The notes: generated by a model from the sequence alone, not told the origin. A DNA stretch of 33,754 nt from Hyphomicrobiales bacterium (GCA_947455725.1 CANGPL010000031.1:1-33754); one strand, 5' to 3'. Positions 24,700 through 33,075 are shown, numbered from the stretch's first letter. Numbers and translations: made by a program.

Positions 24700-25817
24700 C
24701 ACATGATCCTTGTGTAATGAACGAGCCTGTCACGTCCGACTGTGACAGGCTCGTCGGCATAAAAAAGCTGCTGGTTTTCAATGCGCTGACGTAAGCCCGA
24801 ACGAACCGCTAATACACCCTCACGACCTAATCGATCAGGACTCGTGAAAATTTCCACCGTATCGACACAATCAGCTTCGGCGAGCGCCTCGGCCAAAAGC
24901 GGGCCCCCTTCGCTCAAGATACGCGTGATGCCTTTTTCTGCCAAAACGCGCAACGCGTCCCGCAGATTAAGATGTCCAGACGGATCGAGTGAGACGCGCT
25001 CAATGATAACACCCTTTGAACGCATATTCTCGACCGATTTTTCCGAAACATTCGGACCGATCATAATCCAAGTTGGGACCGTTCCGCATGTTTCAACAAG
25101 CCTACTGTCGATAGGTGTCGAAAGATGCGTATCGATGACAATCCGTACCGGAGAAAATTGCATCATACCGGGAAGGCGGCAGGTTAAATCCGGATTATCC
25201 GCCAACACGGTCCCAACACCAACCATGATCGCATCATGATTAGCGCGCGCCAAATGCACGCGCTGTTTCGAGTTTGCCGACGAGACCATCAATTGACGGC
25301 CTGTGACACCGGCATAGCCGTCCGCGGTTTGTGCGAGCTTTAACGTGATTAGAGGACGTTGATCGACGATTTTGTGTATAAAGCCTAAATTGACGGCACG
25401 TGCCTCGTCAGCCAATAGGCCCGCGACAACCTCAATACCTGCGGCGCGTAAAATGGCATGCCCTCCTCCATCCACTCGCGGATCGGGATCGGTCATTGCC
25501 GACACAACTCTGCCAATACCGGCTTTAACAATCGCCTCGGCGCAAGGTGGCGTTTTGCCATGATGGGCGCAGGGCTCTAACGTTACCGCCATTGAGGCTC
25601 CACGCGCCGCTTCCCCAGCCATTGAAAGCGCCATTGTTTCCGCGTGCGGTCTGCCGCCTGATTGCGTAAAGCCACGACCGACAATAATCAGCTGCCCCTC
25701 CTCCATGCGCCAAATAACAGCGCCTACGGATGGATTAGGCCATGTCCGGCCAAGCCCGCGACGCGCAAGCGTCAGGGCATGTCGCATCATCCATTCGTCA
25801 ATAGCGGTAGCATTCAT
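24699..25817 (-). CDS. ribD: Bifunctional riboflavin deaminase/reductase
   Basis: This 372-residue two-domain enzyme catalyses the second and third steps of riboflavin synthesis. The deaminase domain (about 7-130) has the zinc site H58-A-E with C83 and C92 in [12 protein letters not shown]. The reductase domain follows (about 155-370), with [24 protein letters not shown] and the S-E-G-G-P-L-L-A motif. It overlaps nrdR upstream by ATGA and ribE downstream by one base. There is no room for an FMN riboswitch before ribD. Confidence 0.97.
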   Translation of the reverse strand: MNATAIDEWMMRHALTLARRGLGRTWPNPSVGAVIWRMEEGQLIIVGRGFTQSGGRPHAETMALSMAGEAARGASMAVTLEPCAHHGKTPPCAEAIVKAGIGRVVSAMTDPDPRVDGGGHAILRAAGIEVVAGLLADEARAVNLGFIHKIVDQRPLITLKLAQTADGYAGVTGRQLMVSSANSKQRVHLARANHDAIMVGVGTVLADNPDLTCRLPGMMQFSPVRIVIDTHLSTPIDSRLVETCGTVPTWIMIGPNVSEKSVENMRSKGVIIERVSLDPSGHLNLRDALRVLAEKGITRILSEGGPLLAEALAEADCVDTVEIFTSPDRLGREGVLAVRSGLRQRIENQQLFYADEPVTVGRDRLVHYTRIM

Positions 25818-26293
25818 TCGGACGTCGTTCCGCCAGTTCCGTCATCGGCGCTTAACTCATCAAGCAATTCGCCAAAGTCTTTCGCTTCACGGAAATTACG
25901 ATAGACGCTCGCAAAGCGAACATAAGCGACGTCATCAAGGCCTTTCAGCCCTTCCATCACCAATTCGCCAATGGTCTGGCTCGTTACCTCGCCATCGCCC
26001 ATGCTTTCGAGTTGACGGACAATGCCATTGACCATTCGCTCCATGCGCTCTTGATCCACCGGCCTCTTGCGAAGCGCGATTTCGACCGAACGCATGAGCT
26101 TGTCGCGATCAAAAGGAATGCGGCGACCGGAGCGTTTTAACACGGTCAATTCACGCAATTGTACGCGTTCAAACGTCGTAAAACGCCCGCCACAATCCGG
26201 GCAAACGCGGCGGCGCCGGATGACGGACCCGTCCTCACCGGGACGGGAATCCTTCACCTGGCTTTCAAGGCTACCACAATAAGGGCACCGCAC
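25814..26293 (-). CDS. nrdR: Transcriptional repressor NrdR
   Basis: This 159-residue protein has the N-terminal zinc ribbon (C3-P-Y-C6 and C31-P-D-C34) followed by an ATP-cone (about 49-139; [18 protein letters not shown] onward). NrdR senses ATP/dATP and represses ribonucleotide reductase genes. It lies 12 nt after glyA and overlaps ribD by 4 nt, the standard glyA-nrdR-ribD order in alphaproteobacteria. Confidence 0.97.
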   Translation of the reverse strand: MRCPYCGSLESQVKDSRPGEDGSVIRRRRVCPDCGGRFTTFERVQLRELTVLKRSGRRIPFDRDKLMRSVEIALRKRPVDQERMERMVNGIVRQLESMGDGEVTSQTIGELVMEGLKGLDDVAYVRFASVYRNFREAKDFGELLDELSADDGTGGTTSE

Positions 26294-26305
26294 GCGCGAC
26301 CTCGT

Positions 26306-27613
26306 TTAGCTGTAGATCGGGAACCGCTTCGTCAATGCGTGAACCCGTTCCTTCACGGATGCTTCGACCTCCGCATTGCCCTCTTCGCCATTTTTAGACA
26401 GGCCATCGAGGGTCTCGACGATCAAGCGACCCACTTCGCGGAATTCTTCAATGCCAAACCCGCGCGATGTCGCCGCTGGCGTGCCAAGGCGAATACCGGA
26501 CGTAATGGTAGGCTTTTCAGGATCGAAAGGAACACCATTTTTGTTGCACGTGATATGCGCGCGACCAAGGGCTGCCTCGGACGCCTTACCCGTGATGCTC
26601 TTTGGACGAAGATCGACCAACATCAAATGGTTATCGGTTCCACCCGTCACAATCTTGAAACCACCCTTGATGAGCGTATCAGCGAGTACTGCTGCATTCT
26701 CAACAACGGCGCGGGTGTAGGACTTGAATTCCGGCGTCAAGGCTTCACCGAATGCAACAGCCTTAGCGGCGATGACATGCATCAAAGGGCCGCCTTGCAT
26801 ACCGGGGAACACGGCCGAATTGAACTTCTTAGCCAACGCCTCATCGTTTGAAAGAATGATACCGCCGCGTGGACCACGCAATGTTTTGTGGGTGGTCGAG
26901 GTTGCAACATGAGCATGCGGAAATGGCGACGGATGCGCGCCACCCGCCACAAGGCCCGAGAAATGCGCCATATCGACCAAGAAATATGCGCCAACCTTAT
27001 CGGCAATTTCGCGAAAGCGGGCAAAATCCCAGTGACGGGCATAGCCCGAGCCGCCAGCAATGATGAGCTTTGGCTTGGTTTCCAGCGCCAACGCCTCAAC
27101 CTTATCCATATTGATCATCTGTGTTTCTGGCTCGACGCCGTAGGAGACGACCTTAAACCACTTGCCTGAAACATTTGGCGGGGCGCCATGGGTCAAATGT
27201 CCACCGGCTGCGAGATCGAGGCCCATAAACGTGTCGCCAGGCTGCAAAAGGGCCAAGAACACGGCCTGATTGGCCTGCGAGCCTGAATTTGGCTGCACAT
27301 TCGCGAAATTACAGCCAAACAGCTGGCAGACGCGCTTAATCGCCAATTCTTCGGCAATATCGACGAATTGGCAGCCGCCATAATACCGCTTACCCGGATA
27401 ACCTTCGGCGTATTTATTGGTCATAATCGAGCCTTGTGCCTCTAAAACGGCACGCGACACGATGTTTTCCGACGCAATAAGCTCAATTTCGTCCCGCTGA
27501 CGACCGAGCTCCAGCTTCATGGCCTCAGCAATTTCAGGATCGCGGTCAGCAAGGGACGCCGAAAAGAAGGAATTTGAAAGGCGCGAGGCGCGGTAGGCAG
27601 CAAGATCGTTCAT
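26306..27613 (-). CDS. glyA: Serine hydroxymethyltransferase
   Basis: This 435-residue PLP enzyme interconverts serine and glycine while charging tetrahydrofolate with a one-carbon unit. Motifs include [34 protein letters not shown] and V-D-M-A-H-F-S-G; the PLP lysine is K243 in [12 protein letters not shown]. It is the first gene of the long minus-strand run. The upstream region contains two small hairpins; no convincing Shine-Dalgarno sequence is seen. Confidence 0.98.
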   Translation of the reverse strand: MNDLAAYRASRLSNSFFSASLADRDPEIAEAMKLELGRQRDEIELIASENIVSRAVLEAQGSIMTNKYAEGYPGKRYYGGCQFVDIAEELAIKRVCQLFGCNFANVQPNSGSQANQAVFLALLQPGDTFMGLDLAAGGHLTHGAPPNVSGKWFKVVSYGVEPETQMINMDKVEALALETKPKLIIAGGSGYARHWDFARFREIADKVGAYFLVDMAHFSGLVAGGAHPSPFPHAHVATSTTHKTLRGPRGGIILSNDEALAKKFNSAVFPGMQGGPLMHVIAAKAVAFGEALTPEFKSYTRAVVENAAVLADTLIKGGFKIVTGGTDNHLMLVDLRPKSITGKASEAALGRAHITCNKNGVPFDPEKPTITSGIRLGTPAATSRGFGIEEFREVGRLIVETLDGLSKNGEEGNAEVEASVKERVHALTKRFPIYS

Positions 27614-27927
27614 GATGAGGTCACGCTTTCGAAAATGTCTGAATGGAAGGGCAGGAATTACAAATCGATCCTTGGATCGGCTTCACGATAATACGTCCCA
27701 TCGTGAGGCACGGTTCATAACCCCTTCCCCAATCTATGGCGCTCCTAGCACGGCCCAATGGCGGCGTCCAAATCGTTTTGCCTCATGGGCGGATTGACGA
27801 CGCAAATACACTCTGCGCGCTATTATCAAGACCAATCAGCCGCAATTTTATGAAGCGAGTCACATAAACGTCATAGGTTAACAGCCATTATCGATTATCG
27901 ATTCGGTCTCTGATTCGGAGTTTGGAT
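27614..27927. other. Divergent intergenic region upstream of glyA, with two tandem hairpins
   Basis: No gene is seen in these 314 bp. On the glyA side there are two neighbouring inverted repeats: CGATCC-tt-GGATCG at 27666-27679 and TCACGAT/ATCGTGA at 27683-27706 (10-nt loop). A possible but weak glyA promoter (TTGGAC, 17 nt, CTAGGA; minus strand, 27743-27771) lies behind them. Near 27886-27920 the motif ATCGATT/GATTCGG is repeated in tandem just before the small plus-strand gene. No known riboswitch was recognised. Confidence 0.5.
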
Positions 27928-28182
27928 ATGGGCATGATGCTGGCAAACCATGTTTCTGAGTTGATGAATTGGCCTCACAACGAGGTGTGTTCCGTCGAAT
28001 TCGACGCTAGGACGGCAGAGGCCCACCGGGAATATTTGCGCCGACGAGCCCGGCTTTATTTGGCGAATTTCCTTACCGAGAGCGAAAATAATCACGCCAT
28101 TTTGGGGAAGCCTGAGAAGGCCGAAACGGCTGATGATATCGATTTTGGTCGATCAGACTGCGAATTCTTGTTTCGCGACTGA
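27928..28182 (+). CDS. Small hypothetical protein
   Basis: This 84-residue protein starts MGMMLANHVSELMNWPHNEV and is mostly helical by composition: a central basic helix (TAEAHREYLRRRARLYLANF, about residues 29-48) and an acidic C-terminus (E-T-A-D-D-I-D-F). No signal peptide, membrane segment or known motif is visible. ATG 27928 has GGAG 7 nt upstream; a second ATG follows at 27934. It stands alone between glyA (divergent) and tRNA-Phe. Confidence 0.6.
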   Translation: MGMMLANHVSELMNWPHNEVCSVEFDARTAEAHREYLRRRARLYLANFLTESENNHAILGKPEKAETADDIDFGRSDCEFLFRD

Positions 28183-28228
28183 GACTTAGACAAATTCGCT
28201 TCATTTTAAAATTACCGTCCAGTATGGC

Positions 28229-28257
28229 TGGACAGCACCACGCCTAGCCACTATAAC
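28229..28257 (+). promoter_or_regulatory. Promoter of tRNA-Phe
   Basis: TGGACA (28229-28234) and TATAAC (28252-28257), each 5 of 6 consensus, are 17 nt apart and end 30 bp before the tRNA. The -35 overlaps a GTCCAG/CTGGAC stem (28217-28233) that may close the upstream small gene. Confidence 0.6.
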
Positions 28258-28287
28258 GCCCGCCTGTTCTGCTGTTTGACGCTGAAC

Positions 28288-28363
28288 GCCCGGGTAGCTC
28301 AGTTGGTAGAGCATGCGACTGAAAATCGCAGTGTCGGTGGTTCGATCCCGCCCCCGGGCACCA
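28288..28363 (+). tRNA. tRNA-Phe (anticodon GAA)
   Basis: A complete 76-nt cloverleaf with acceptor stem GCCCGGG/CCCGGGC, D-arm AGCTCAGTTGGTAGAGC, anticodon stem GCGAC... closing around CTGAAAA with GAA anticodon, T-arm GGTTCGATCC and encoded CCA. Its 3' end is the left boundary of the recombinase-bearing element. Confidence 0.98.
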
Positions 28364-28394
28364 TATATTTCAATGACTTAGCTATGGTCAGGCA

Positions 28395-28434
28395 AAAAAG
28401 TTTGACACTTTTTAAAAATAGATTTGACACTTTT
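28395..28434. repeat. Paired 12-bp repeats at 22-bp spacing, putative integrase arm sites
   Basis: TTTGACACTTTT occurs at 28401-28412 and again at 28423-28434, in direct orientation and 22 bp apart, that is two DNA turns. The first copy is also part of a 7-bp inverted repeat (AAAAAGT/ACTTTTT, 28395-28413). They lie between the tRNA-Phe tail and the integrase stop codon, where arm-type binding sites of tyrosine integrases are expected. Confidence 0.5.
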
Positions 28435-28472
28435 GTTCAGGGTTTGGTCTTTTTCGACCCAAATTCTTAGAA

Positions 28473-29540
28473 TTATGACGATTGGGAATTTGACCGTTTT
28501 GTAACAAGTTCAAGACCCATTACGACACCTTGCAGCTTCTCTGAAATACCGGCCTCTTTGCTGTAGTGGCGAGCCATAGAAACAGTCGATTGACCAAGCA
28601 CGTCGGCAATCTCGCCGTCGTTTGCGCCGGCTTCTTTCAAGAGTGTCCCAAGCGTGTGTCGTAAGCCGTGAAGCGTCAGTCCCCGCTCAATCTTGCCGTC
28701 TAATTCGAGCTTCTTTTTTAGCTTATGCCATGCCGTATCAAACCCGTCTGGCGTCCATGGTTTTCCATCAGAGCGAACGGCAATTTGAACGCTATCGACT
28801 GTCGGACGTTCAGCAAGCGCACCTGCCAAGATCGGATGGATTGGTAGTTTTATGGGGACACCCCTCTTGGAGGTCTTAACGGCAATGTGACCATTAGAAA
28901 TTGCCGAAGTTGTAATCGAAAAGACGTCCGCTTTTCTAAGTCCCGCACACATGGCCAGCGCAATTGGCAATCGTATATGAGGAGGCGAATTTTCAAGCAC
29001 GGCGAGGCGTTCATCGACTGTCCAAGGTCTATTGGCCGGCTGCTTATTTTTAACTCTCAGCTTGCGAACTCTTTCCCGAAGCGGATTATTTTCCATTAAT
29101 CCATGATCATGTCCATAACGGAAAATAATGCTCAAAACAGAGATGGCATAATTAGCCATCCACGTTTGATATTTTGACAGCAACACACGATCCCGCATTT
29201 CAATAATTGACGAACGCTTGAAGTCTTTTAATTTTGCCTCATTGAACGGCTTAAGAACTTCAAAAGCCCGCTCATAGCTAATACACGTAGCTTTCTTCAG
29301 GCTTTGATAGTCTGGACTTTGCTTATATGCAGCAATCAAATGGCCAAGTGTTCCACGATCATTCCCTTGCTTACCTTCGAAGCCTTTTTCGATCTCAAAA
29401 ACTTCGTTTAAAAACGCAGCAGAACCGTATTTGGCTTTGATCGGAATGCGCTTACCCGCGCGGCGGTAATAATAATATACTTTTCCAGAAAACCGGTTTT
29501 TAAACGCCTGAATATAATCGAGCTCGGCTTTAACCTTCAT
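28473..29540 (-). CDS. Tyrosine recombinase (element integrase)
   Basis: This 355-residue phage-type integrase has an N-terminal basic arm-binding-like region (about 1-60), a core-binding domain (about 65-165) and a catalytic domain (about 172-335). Catalytic residues are R202 (AGLRKAD), K222 or K225, H291-x-x-R294 (HGLRHT) and the nucleophile Y326 (ARHYS). The position that is usually the second His (LGH) is Q317, as in many rhizobial island integrases. It is the last gene of the operon and lies next to tRNA-Phe, so it is the best candidate for the enzyme that integrates at this tRNA. It overlaps the 67-residue gene by ATGA. Confidence 0.93.
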   Translation of the reverse strand: MKVKAELDYIQAFKNRFSGKVYYYYRRAGKRIPIKAKYGSAAFLNEVFEIEKGFEGKQGNDRGTLGHLIAAYKQSPDYQSLKKATCISYERAFEVLKPFNEAKLKDFKRSSIIEMRDRVLLSKYQTWMANYAISVLSIIFRYGHDHGLMENNPLRERVRKLRVKNKQPANRPWTVDERLAVLENSPPHIRLPIALAMCAGLRKADVFSITTSAISNGHIAVKTSKRGVPIKLPIHPILAGALAERPTVDSVQIAVRSDGKPWTPDGFDTAWHKLKKKLELDGKIERGLTLHGLRHTLGTLLKEAGANDGEIADVLGQSTVSMARHYSKEAGISEKLQGVVMGLELVTKRSNSQSS

Positions 29541-29740
29541 GGCCTTTTGGCTTCCTTACGAATTAAAGTTTTAAACGTATCATTTACCTCTGCACCATCC
29601 ATGTCGCGAACAACTTGTTCAATGCGAATTGTACCATCAGGCTTCATTTCAAATGCACCGATTTCAAAGCCTGCATCACGCGCAGCTTCGATCATTCTTT
29701 TCATATCGGCCTTTGTGAAATGAGACGCCCGGCGATTCAT
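29537..29740 (-). CDS. 67-residue protein coupled to the integrase
   Basis: A small protein of the type often found just before integrases in rhizobial islands: MNRRASHFTKADMKRMIEAA, then a strand-rich part with F-E-M-K-P-D-G-T-I-R-I-E. It overlaps the upstream recombinase and the downstream integrase by 4 nt each (ATGA twice), so it is almost certainly translated with them. A role as directionality or accessory factor is a guess; no HTH is obvious. Confidence 0.75.
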   Translation of the reverse strand: MNRRASHFTKADMKRMIEAARDAGFEIGAFEMKPDGTIRIEQVVRDMDGAEVNDTFKTLIRKEAKRP

Positions 29741-30447
29741 CCAGCACCCTTATTGGATCGAGGTTTCTTTATTTCTTGACGCTTTTTAACCATAAAGCTC
29801 GTAAAACTTTGATGAGCCTGTGCCATCTGCGCTTGGATGTAATGCTGTTCCGTTGTTTGGAACGAACGATGGGTTAATACACTCGCTCCAATGCGAACAT
29901 GGCTTGGATCTTCCATAGCCATCGTTGAGGCAGCCGCGTTACGGAACAAATGCGGATTGATAGGGCGTCCAAAAGCTGCTTTTGTCCGGTTCGTAATTTG
30001 TTGATAGAAAGCCACTTGGGTTAATGGCGAACCATTTGAAGATATCCATAATTCACCATTGATGGGCTTTTGCCAACGGCCCCTAAAGCCCATCAAGACC
30101 GGACGATGAACGTCTATGTAGTGTTCAAGTTTATCAATCAGTATTTCAGGCCAGACGCGCTCAAACCGATCATGGGTTTTAGTCTCGTCGCTCTCAAATT
30201 TGATAGTCCAAGAACCATTACGTTTAACAAGATGCTGGTCGATCGTGATCTCGACAAAGTTTTTACGGCGTAATGGACGCAGAGCTAATAATGCGATCAT
30301 TAGTCCATCTCGATAATCAATTGCCCTCAAACGAGGCGTTGATTGTTGATCGGCATTGGCCATCAACTTCAGTCCGCATTCCAAAAGCTCATCACTTGTA
30401 ACAAAGCGCTCCTGCTTACGCCGAATTGGTTTTGAATTTGCTCTCAC
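29737..30447 (-). CDS. Tyrosine recombinase, catalytic half (cut off from its N-terminal half by an in-frame TGA)
   Basis: The 236 residues from a GTG start contain the full catalytic domain: the Arg region A-L-R-P-L-R-R-K-N (about 55-63), H-L-F-R near the middle and L-T-H-R-S followed by T-E-Q-H-Y-I with the nucleophile Tyr. All catalytic positions look intact. The same frame continues upstream, through F-G-F-I-R-R-I-E-S-K, up to a TGA at 30478-30480, beyond which lies the core-binding half. So this is either a pseudogene with one nonsense change, a read-through product, or a separately translated catalytic fragment. It overlaps the 67-residue gene by ATGA. Confidence 0.75.
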   Translation of the reverse strand: MRANSKPIRRKQERFVTSDELLECGLKLMANADQQSTPRLRAIDYRDGLMIALLALRPLRRKNFVEITIDQHLVKRNGSWTIKFESDETKTHDRFERVWPEILIDKLEHYIDVHRPVLMGFRGRWQKPINGELWISSNGSPLTQVAFYQQITNRTKAAFGRPINPHLFRNAAASTMAMEDPSHVRIGASVLTHRSFQTTEQHYIQAQMAQAHQSFTSFMVKKRQEIKKPRSNKGAG

Positions 30448-30477
30448 CTTCGACTCAATTCGGCGGATGAAGCCAAA

Positions 30478-30843
30478 TCATGCCTTTTGCGACATTACGA
30501 TTGCAGCTGAGTGTAGCTCCTGTAGGCGATCCAAAACTGTGAGGTCGCTATTGCCATTGGTTCTCAGGTTATCCACATAAGCTTTGACCCGCTCAGGCGT
30601 GATACGCTGACTGGGAGGAAGTATCAAATCATCGGGGTGATACCTCGTTATGAACGTCAAAAACCGACCATAACCCTTCGCTACCTTTGTGTTCGAGATT
30701 TCACGCTTGTCGGCCCGCTGACCTTCTTCAGAAAACGGATCATCACGATCCATTGACGCACTCCAAAGCCTTTGATCCTCAATAGGCCAATCTGCAACCT
30801 TCAAGACGGCGGTTTCTGGATTGATATGATAGCGACCGACCAT
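30478..30843 (-). CDS. Tyrosine recombinase, N-terminal core-binding half
   Basis: This 121-residue part begins M-V-G-R-Y-H-I-N-P-E and contains the SAM-like core-binding domain (about 45-115: NTKVAKGYGRFLTFITRY onward, then Q-R-I-T-P-E-R-V-K-A-Y-V-D). It matches the N-terminal region of the mid-size recombinases that accompany large recombinases in rhizobial elements. Its ATG overlaps the stop of the large recombinase by one base (TAATG). It ends at TGA 30478-30480. Confidence 0.7.
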   Translation of the reverse strand: MVGRYHINPETAVLKVADWPIEDQRLWSASMDRDDPFSEEGQRADKREISNTKVAKGYGRFLTFITRYHPDDLILPPSQRITPERVKAYVDNLRTNGNSDLTVLDRLQELHSAAIVMSQKA

Positions 30844-32624
30844 TAGCGCGCCCTCTTTGGAAGCCTACCAGAATCCGGCAGGATGGTTTGCGCTAGTTTA
30901 ACGGGGTCTTGTGGTTGGCTTGTTTTAGGACGGCCACGTGGCCTATTTGGTTGGGTTTGATGAGCGTCCCGTAGGCCTGTAATAATTTTATCAAAATGCG
31001 CAACCGCTGACTTGGCCTCGGCTCCGCTGTAAGACCGCAATGTTGTATCGATGCTCTTATGACCGAGCACCATTCTCAGAACATGATGACCGCCAGGAAC
31101 TTGGTTTAAATACATCAAAGAAGTGGCGTGCCTAATCAGGTGCACGTTGAACTTCAACCCAGTCTTTTGAAACACTTTCTTAGAGATCTGCGTCGAGAGC
31201 GTATTCTTGGCAATCGGTTTCAGACCATCTTCACCCAAGAACAATGCATCCGTTTCACCTTTGAGACGATTGGCTCTGATCGTCTTCAGATACCAGTCAA
31301 TCATGGCGCAGGTCTCAGGCGGGAGGATGAACTGCAAGCGCTGCTTGTTTTTGACCTCCTCCTCCTGGAAGGTCAGCAAATAGCCCTCACGGTAACGGAT
31401 CAGGTTCTTATCGAGCTTGATCTGGCTAAGATTGCTATTGCGAACGGGAGCCATGATCGCAATCTCGAGAGCAAGCGCCACATCCGCAGTCGCGTTAGCC
31501 TGATTGATAGGCAGTTTGCCGCTTTCAACTTCGCGCTTTAACTCTGCCGGTAAATTTAAGAACCGACCAACAGCCTCGGGCGACTCAAACTGCATCAAAC
31601 GGTCCAAGTTTTTATCGGTAAGTCCTTCGGCTACTTGGCTAACCCTGCTTACAATCAACCTCATTCGGGCAAGGATCGTATCGCGGTCAGTTTCCGGTGT
31701 ACCGTTGCGTGGAAGGACATAATGGCGGGCGAGCGAGATTAGGCCTCCGCCAATATCGCCTAAATGTGATGTCTTTTGCCGCTCCTTCCGATCAAACAGA
31801 AGGCGCATGCCCTTTTCAAAATTTTCTGGAGAGACCAAACCATCAAGCGATGTCAACGAGTTCGGATCCAATCCAGCCTCAACAAGTGCCGATGCAAAAT
31901 AAAGGATCTGATATTCGCGGGTCTTCCGAGTGCTATCAGAGACCGCCCGAACAGGTCCATCGGCCAAAATATCTTTGCCTTGAAGCCGATCGAGCCAAAT
32001 CTCGCTATCCGACCAAAACGATGCTGGAAAAATATCCGGCGACAGCGTCTTCCTGTCTTTGCCACTTGGACGATCAATTGTGATCTGCGGGAACCCGTCA
32101 ATCTCCCGAACCGCGCGGTTCCACTCCCAAATAATGTGATCCCAAGTCTTCTTTACCCCCCTCCTCAGGCTCTCGGAGAATAAACGGTCCCGATACCGAA
32201 TGAGGTCAGCCTCTGCTACTTGATCAGGACCAATACCCTCCTCCGACAAAAATCGCATGAGAGCTCCCAACCGGATCCGCCCTGCTTCTTTGGGAACTTG
32301 GTTCCGCAACGATGCCCATTCAGGCATCAGCTTGGTTATGCGCCGGCCAGCCATAACAGGACGAACCAAGCCGATACCCTTTAGAACAAGTGACCTGACA
32401 TTGGACCACCTTTGCTGGCTCAGGCCTATGGCGGCCGGTGCAATTTCTTGGAGGCGGGCATTCAGCCTAGACGGATCGGCCGGTATTTCTACAGGATGGC
32501 GGTTCAAGACCTCTCCCACCTTCCTGATCGCGGAAAGGACGTCCCGACGCGTAGTTCCAGGCAAATCCATGGCTTCTACAGCCTTCATCACATCGGCAAG
32601 GGTTATTTGTCGGGAAAAGCTCAT
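30843..32624 (-). CDS. Large tyrosine recombinase (593 residues)
   Basis: This is an unusually long recombinase. The C-terminal catalytic domain (about 375-540) has R395 (APVRNSNLSQ), Lys in EEVKNKQRL (425/427), H495-x-x-R498 (HLIRHA), H522 (LGHKS) and Y532 (RSYSG), so it should be active. The N-terminal 370 residues are mostly helical and carry conserved patches such as SQQRWSNVRSLVLKGI (about 69-84) and a central core-binding-like region. The C-terminal tail (about 555-593) is Pro/Arg/Lys-rich. It is the first gene of the four-gene coupled recombinase operon and lies downstream of an operator-like repeat cluster. Confidence 0.9.
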   Translation of the reverse strand: MSFSRQITLADVMKAVEAMDLPGTTRRDVLSAIRKVGEVLNRHPVEIPADPSRLNARLQEIAPAAIGLSQQRWSNVRSLVLKGIGLVRPVMAGRRITKLMPEWASLRNQVPKEAGRIRLGALMRFLSEEGIGPDQVAEADLIRYRDRLFSESLRRGVKKTWDHIIWEWNRAVREIDGFPQITIDRPSGKDRKTLSPDIFPASFWSDSEIWLDRLQGKDILADGPVRAVSDSTRKTREYQILYFASALVEAGLDPNSLTSLDGLVSPENFEKGMRLLFDRKERQKTSHLGDIGGGLISLARHYVLPRNGTPETDRDTILARMRLIVSRVSQVAEGLTDKNLDRLMQFESPEAVGRFLNLPAELKREVESGKLPINQANATADVALALEIAIMAPVRNSNLSQIKLDKNLIRYREGYLLTFQEEEVKNKQRLQFILPPETCAMIDWYLKTIRANRLKGETDALFLGEDGLKPIAKNTLSTQISKKVFQKTGLKFNVHLIRHATSLMYLNQVPGGHHVLRMVLGHKSIDTTLRSYSGAEAKSAVAHFDKIITGLRDAHQTQPNRPRGRPKTSQPQDPVKLAQTILPDSGRLPKRAR

Positions 32625-32641
32625 AATTGCCCTCAGAGGTC

Positions 32642-32729
32642 TCGGTAAGCCTCGACGCGACTATAGTGCCATTTCGGTAAAAAATATATCAAAAAATCAA
32701 CGCGATTAACACGCGTACTTATTACCGAA
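32642..32729. promoter_or_regulatory. Repeated TCGGTAA half-sites upstream of the recombinase operon
   Basis: TCGGTAA occurs at 32642-32648 and 32674-32680, and its inverse TTACCGA at 32722-32728; the last two extend to an 8-bp inverted repeat (TTCGGTAA/TTACCGAA). Between them lies ACGCG-attaaca-CGCGT (32700-32716). The stretch is very A/T-rich and holds the start of the recombinase transcript, so these are likely sites for a regulator or excision factor, for instance the HTH protein encoded next door. Confidence 0.5.
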
Positions 32730-32796
32730 CATATATTTTCAATAGCATTTACAATGACTTGAAGTGACACATAATGACTAGAATTCGGAAGCAAAC

Positions 32797-33003
32797 TCAT
32801 AGTCCGCCTCCCCGAATTTGGCGCCCAATAAAGGCATCCAGATCCAACTGTCGCACTCTCACGGCACGACCAAAACGGACTATAGGAAGATCGCCAGACG
32901 CGACCATCCGGCGAACCGTTCGCACACTCAACTGAAGTGCTTTTGCGACGCCATCGACCGAAAGAAGCGGCTCCCGAACCCGCTCATTTGATTTTTGCTC
33001 CAT
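32797..33003 (-). CDS. Excisionase-type helix-turn-helix protein
   Basis: This 68-residue protein has one MerR-like/HTH_17 domain at residues about 12-58: L-L-S-V-D-G-V-A-K-A-L-Q-L-S-V-R-T-V-R-R followed by the wing ASGDLPIVRFGRAVRVRQLDLDAFI. Such proteins act as recombination directionality factors (Xis) or as regulators of element genes. I use ATG 33003, which has AGGAG 9 nt upstream; the frame is open to an ATG at 33054. It has its own good promoter and precedes the recombinase operon by 172 nt. Confidence 0.85.
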   Translation of the reverse strand: MEQKSNERVREPLLSVDGVAKALQLSVRTVRRMVASGDLPIVRFGRAVRVRQLDLDAFIGRQIRGGGL

Positions 33004-33075
33004 CGGAACAACTCCTGACTGAAGAGCTCGTCCGGCGCCTTTCGGCAACGACACGACTCAAGATCCACTCGCATC

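Larger units (their letters stand above)
29737..30843 (-). pseudogene. Middle tyrosine recombinase interrupted by one in-frame stop
   Basis: The two parts 30478-30843 and 29737-30447 are in one frame and are separated only by the TGA at 30478-30480. Joined, they would form about 368 residues, a normal length for this recombinase type, with the N-terminal region M-V-G-R-Y-H-I-N-P-E leading to the catalytic domain. The stop falls at the junction of the core-binding and catalytic domains. Nothing else is damaged: no frameshift, deletion or second stop. Whether the gene is dead or expressed as two pieces cannot be decided here. Confidence 0.6.

Noticed and set aside
25814-25830. FMN riboswitch before ribD
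   Set aside because: ribD overlaps nrdR by 4 nt, so there is no leader; riboflavin genes here are part of a longer operon.
26159-26851. 230-codon plus-strand ORF opposite nrdR and glyA
   Set aside because: It is antisense to two clear conserved genes and spans their junction; a shadow frame.
30478-30480. TGA read as tryptophan by a variant genetic code
   Set aside because: Several intact genes in the window, such as the stress protein gene, ribD and the ECH-family gene, end at TGA, so the code is standard; the TGA in the recombinase is a stop or a local read-through site.
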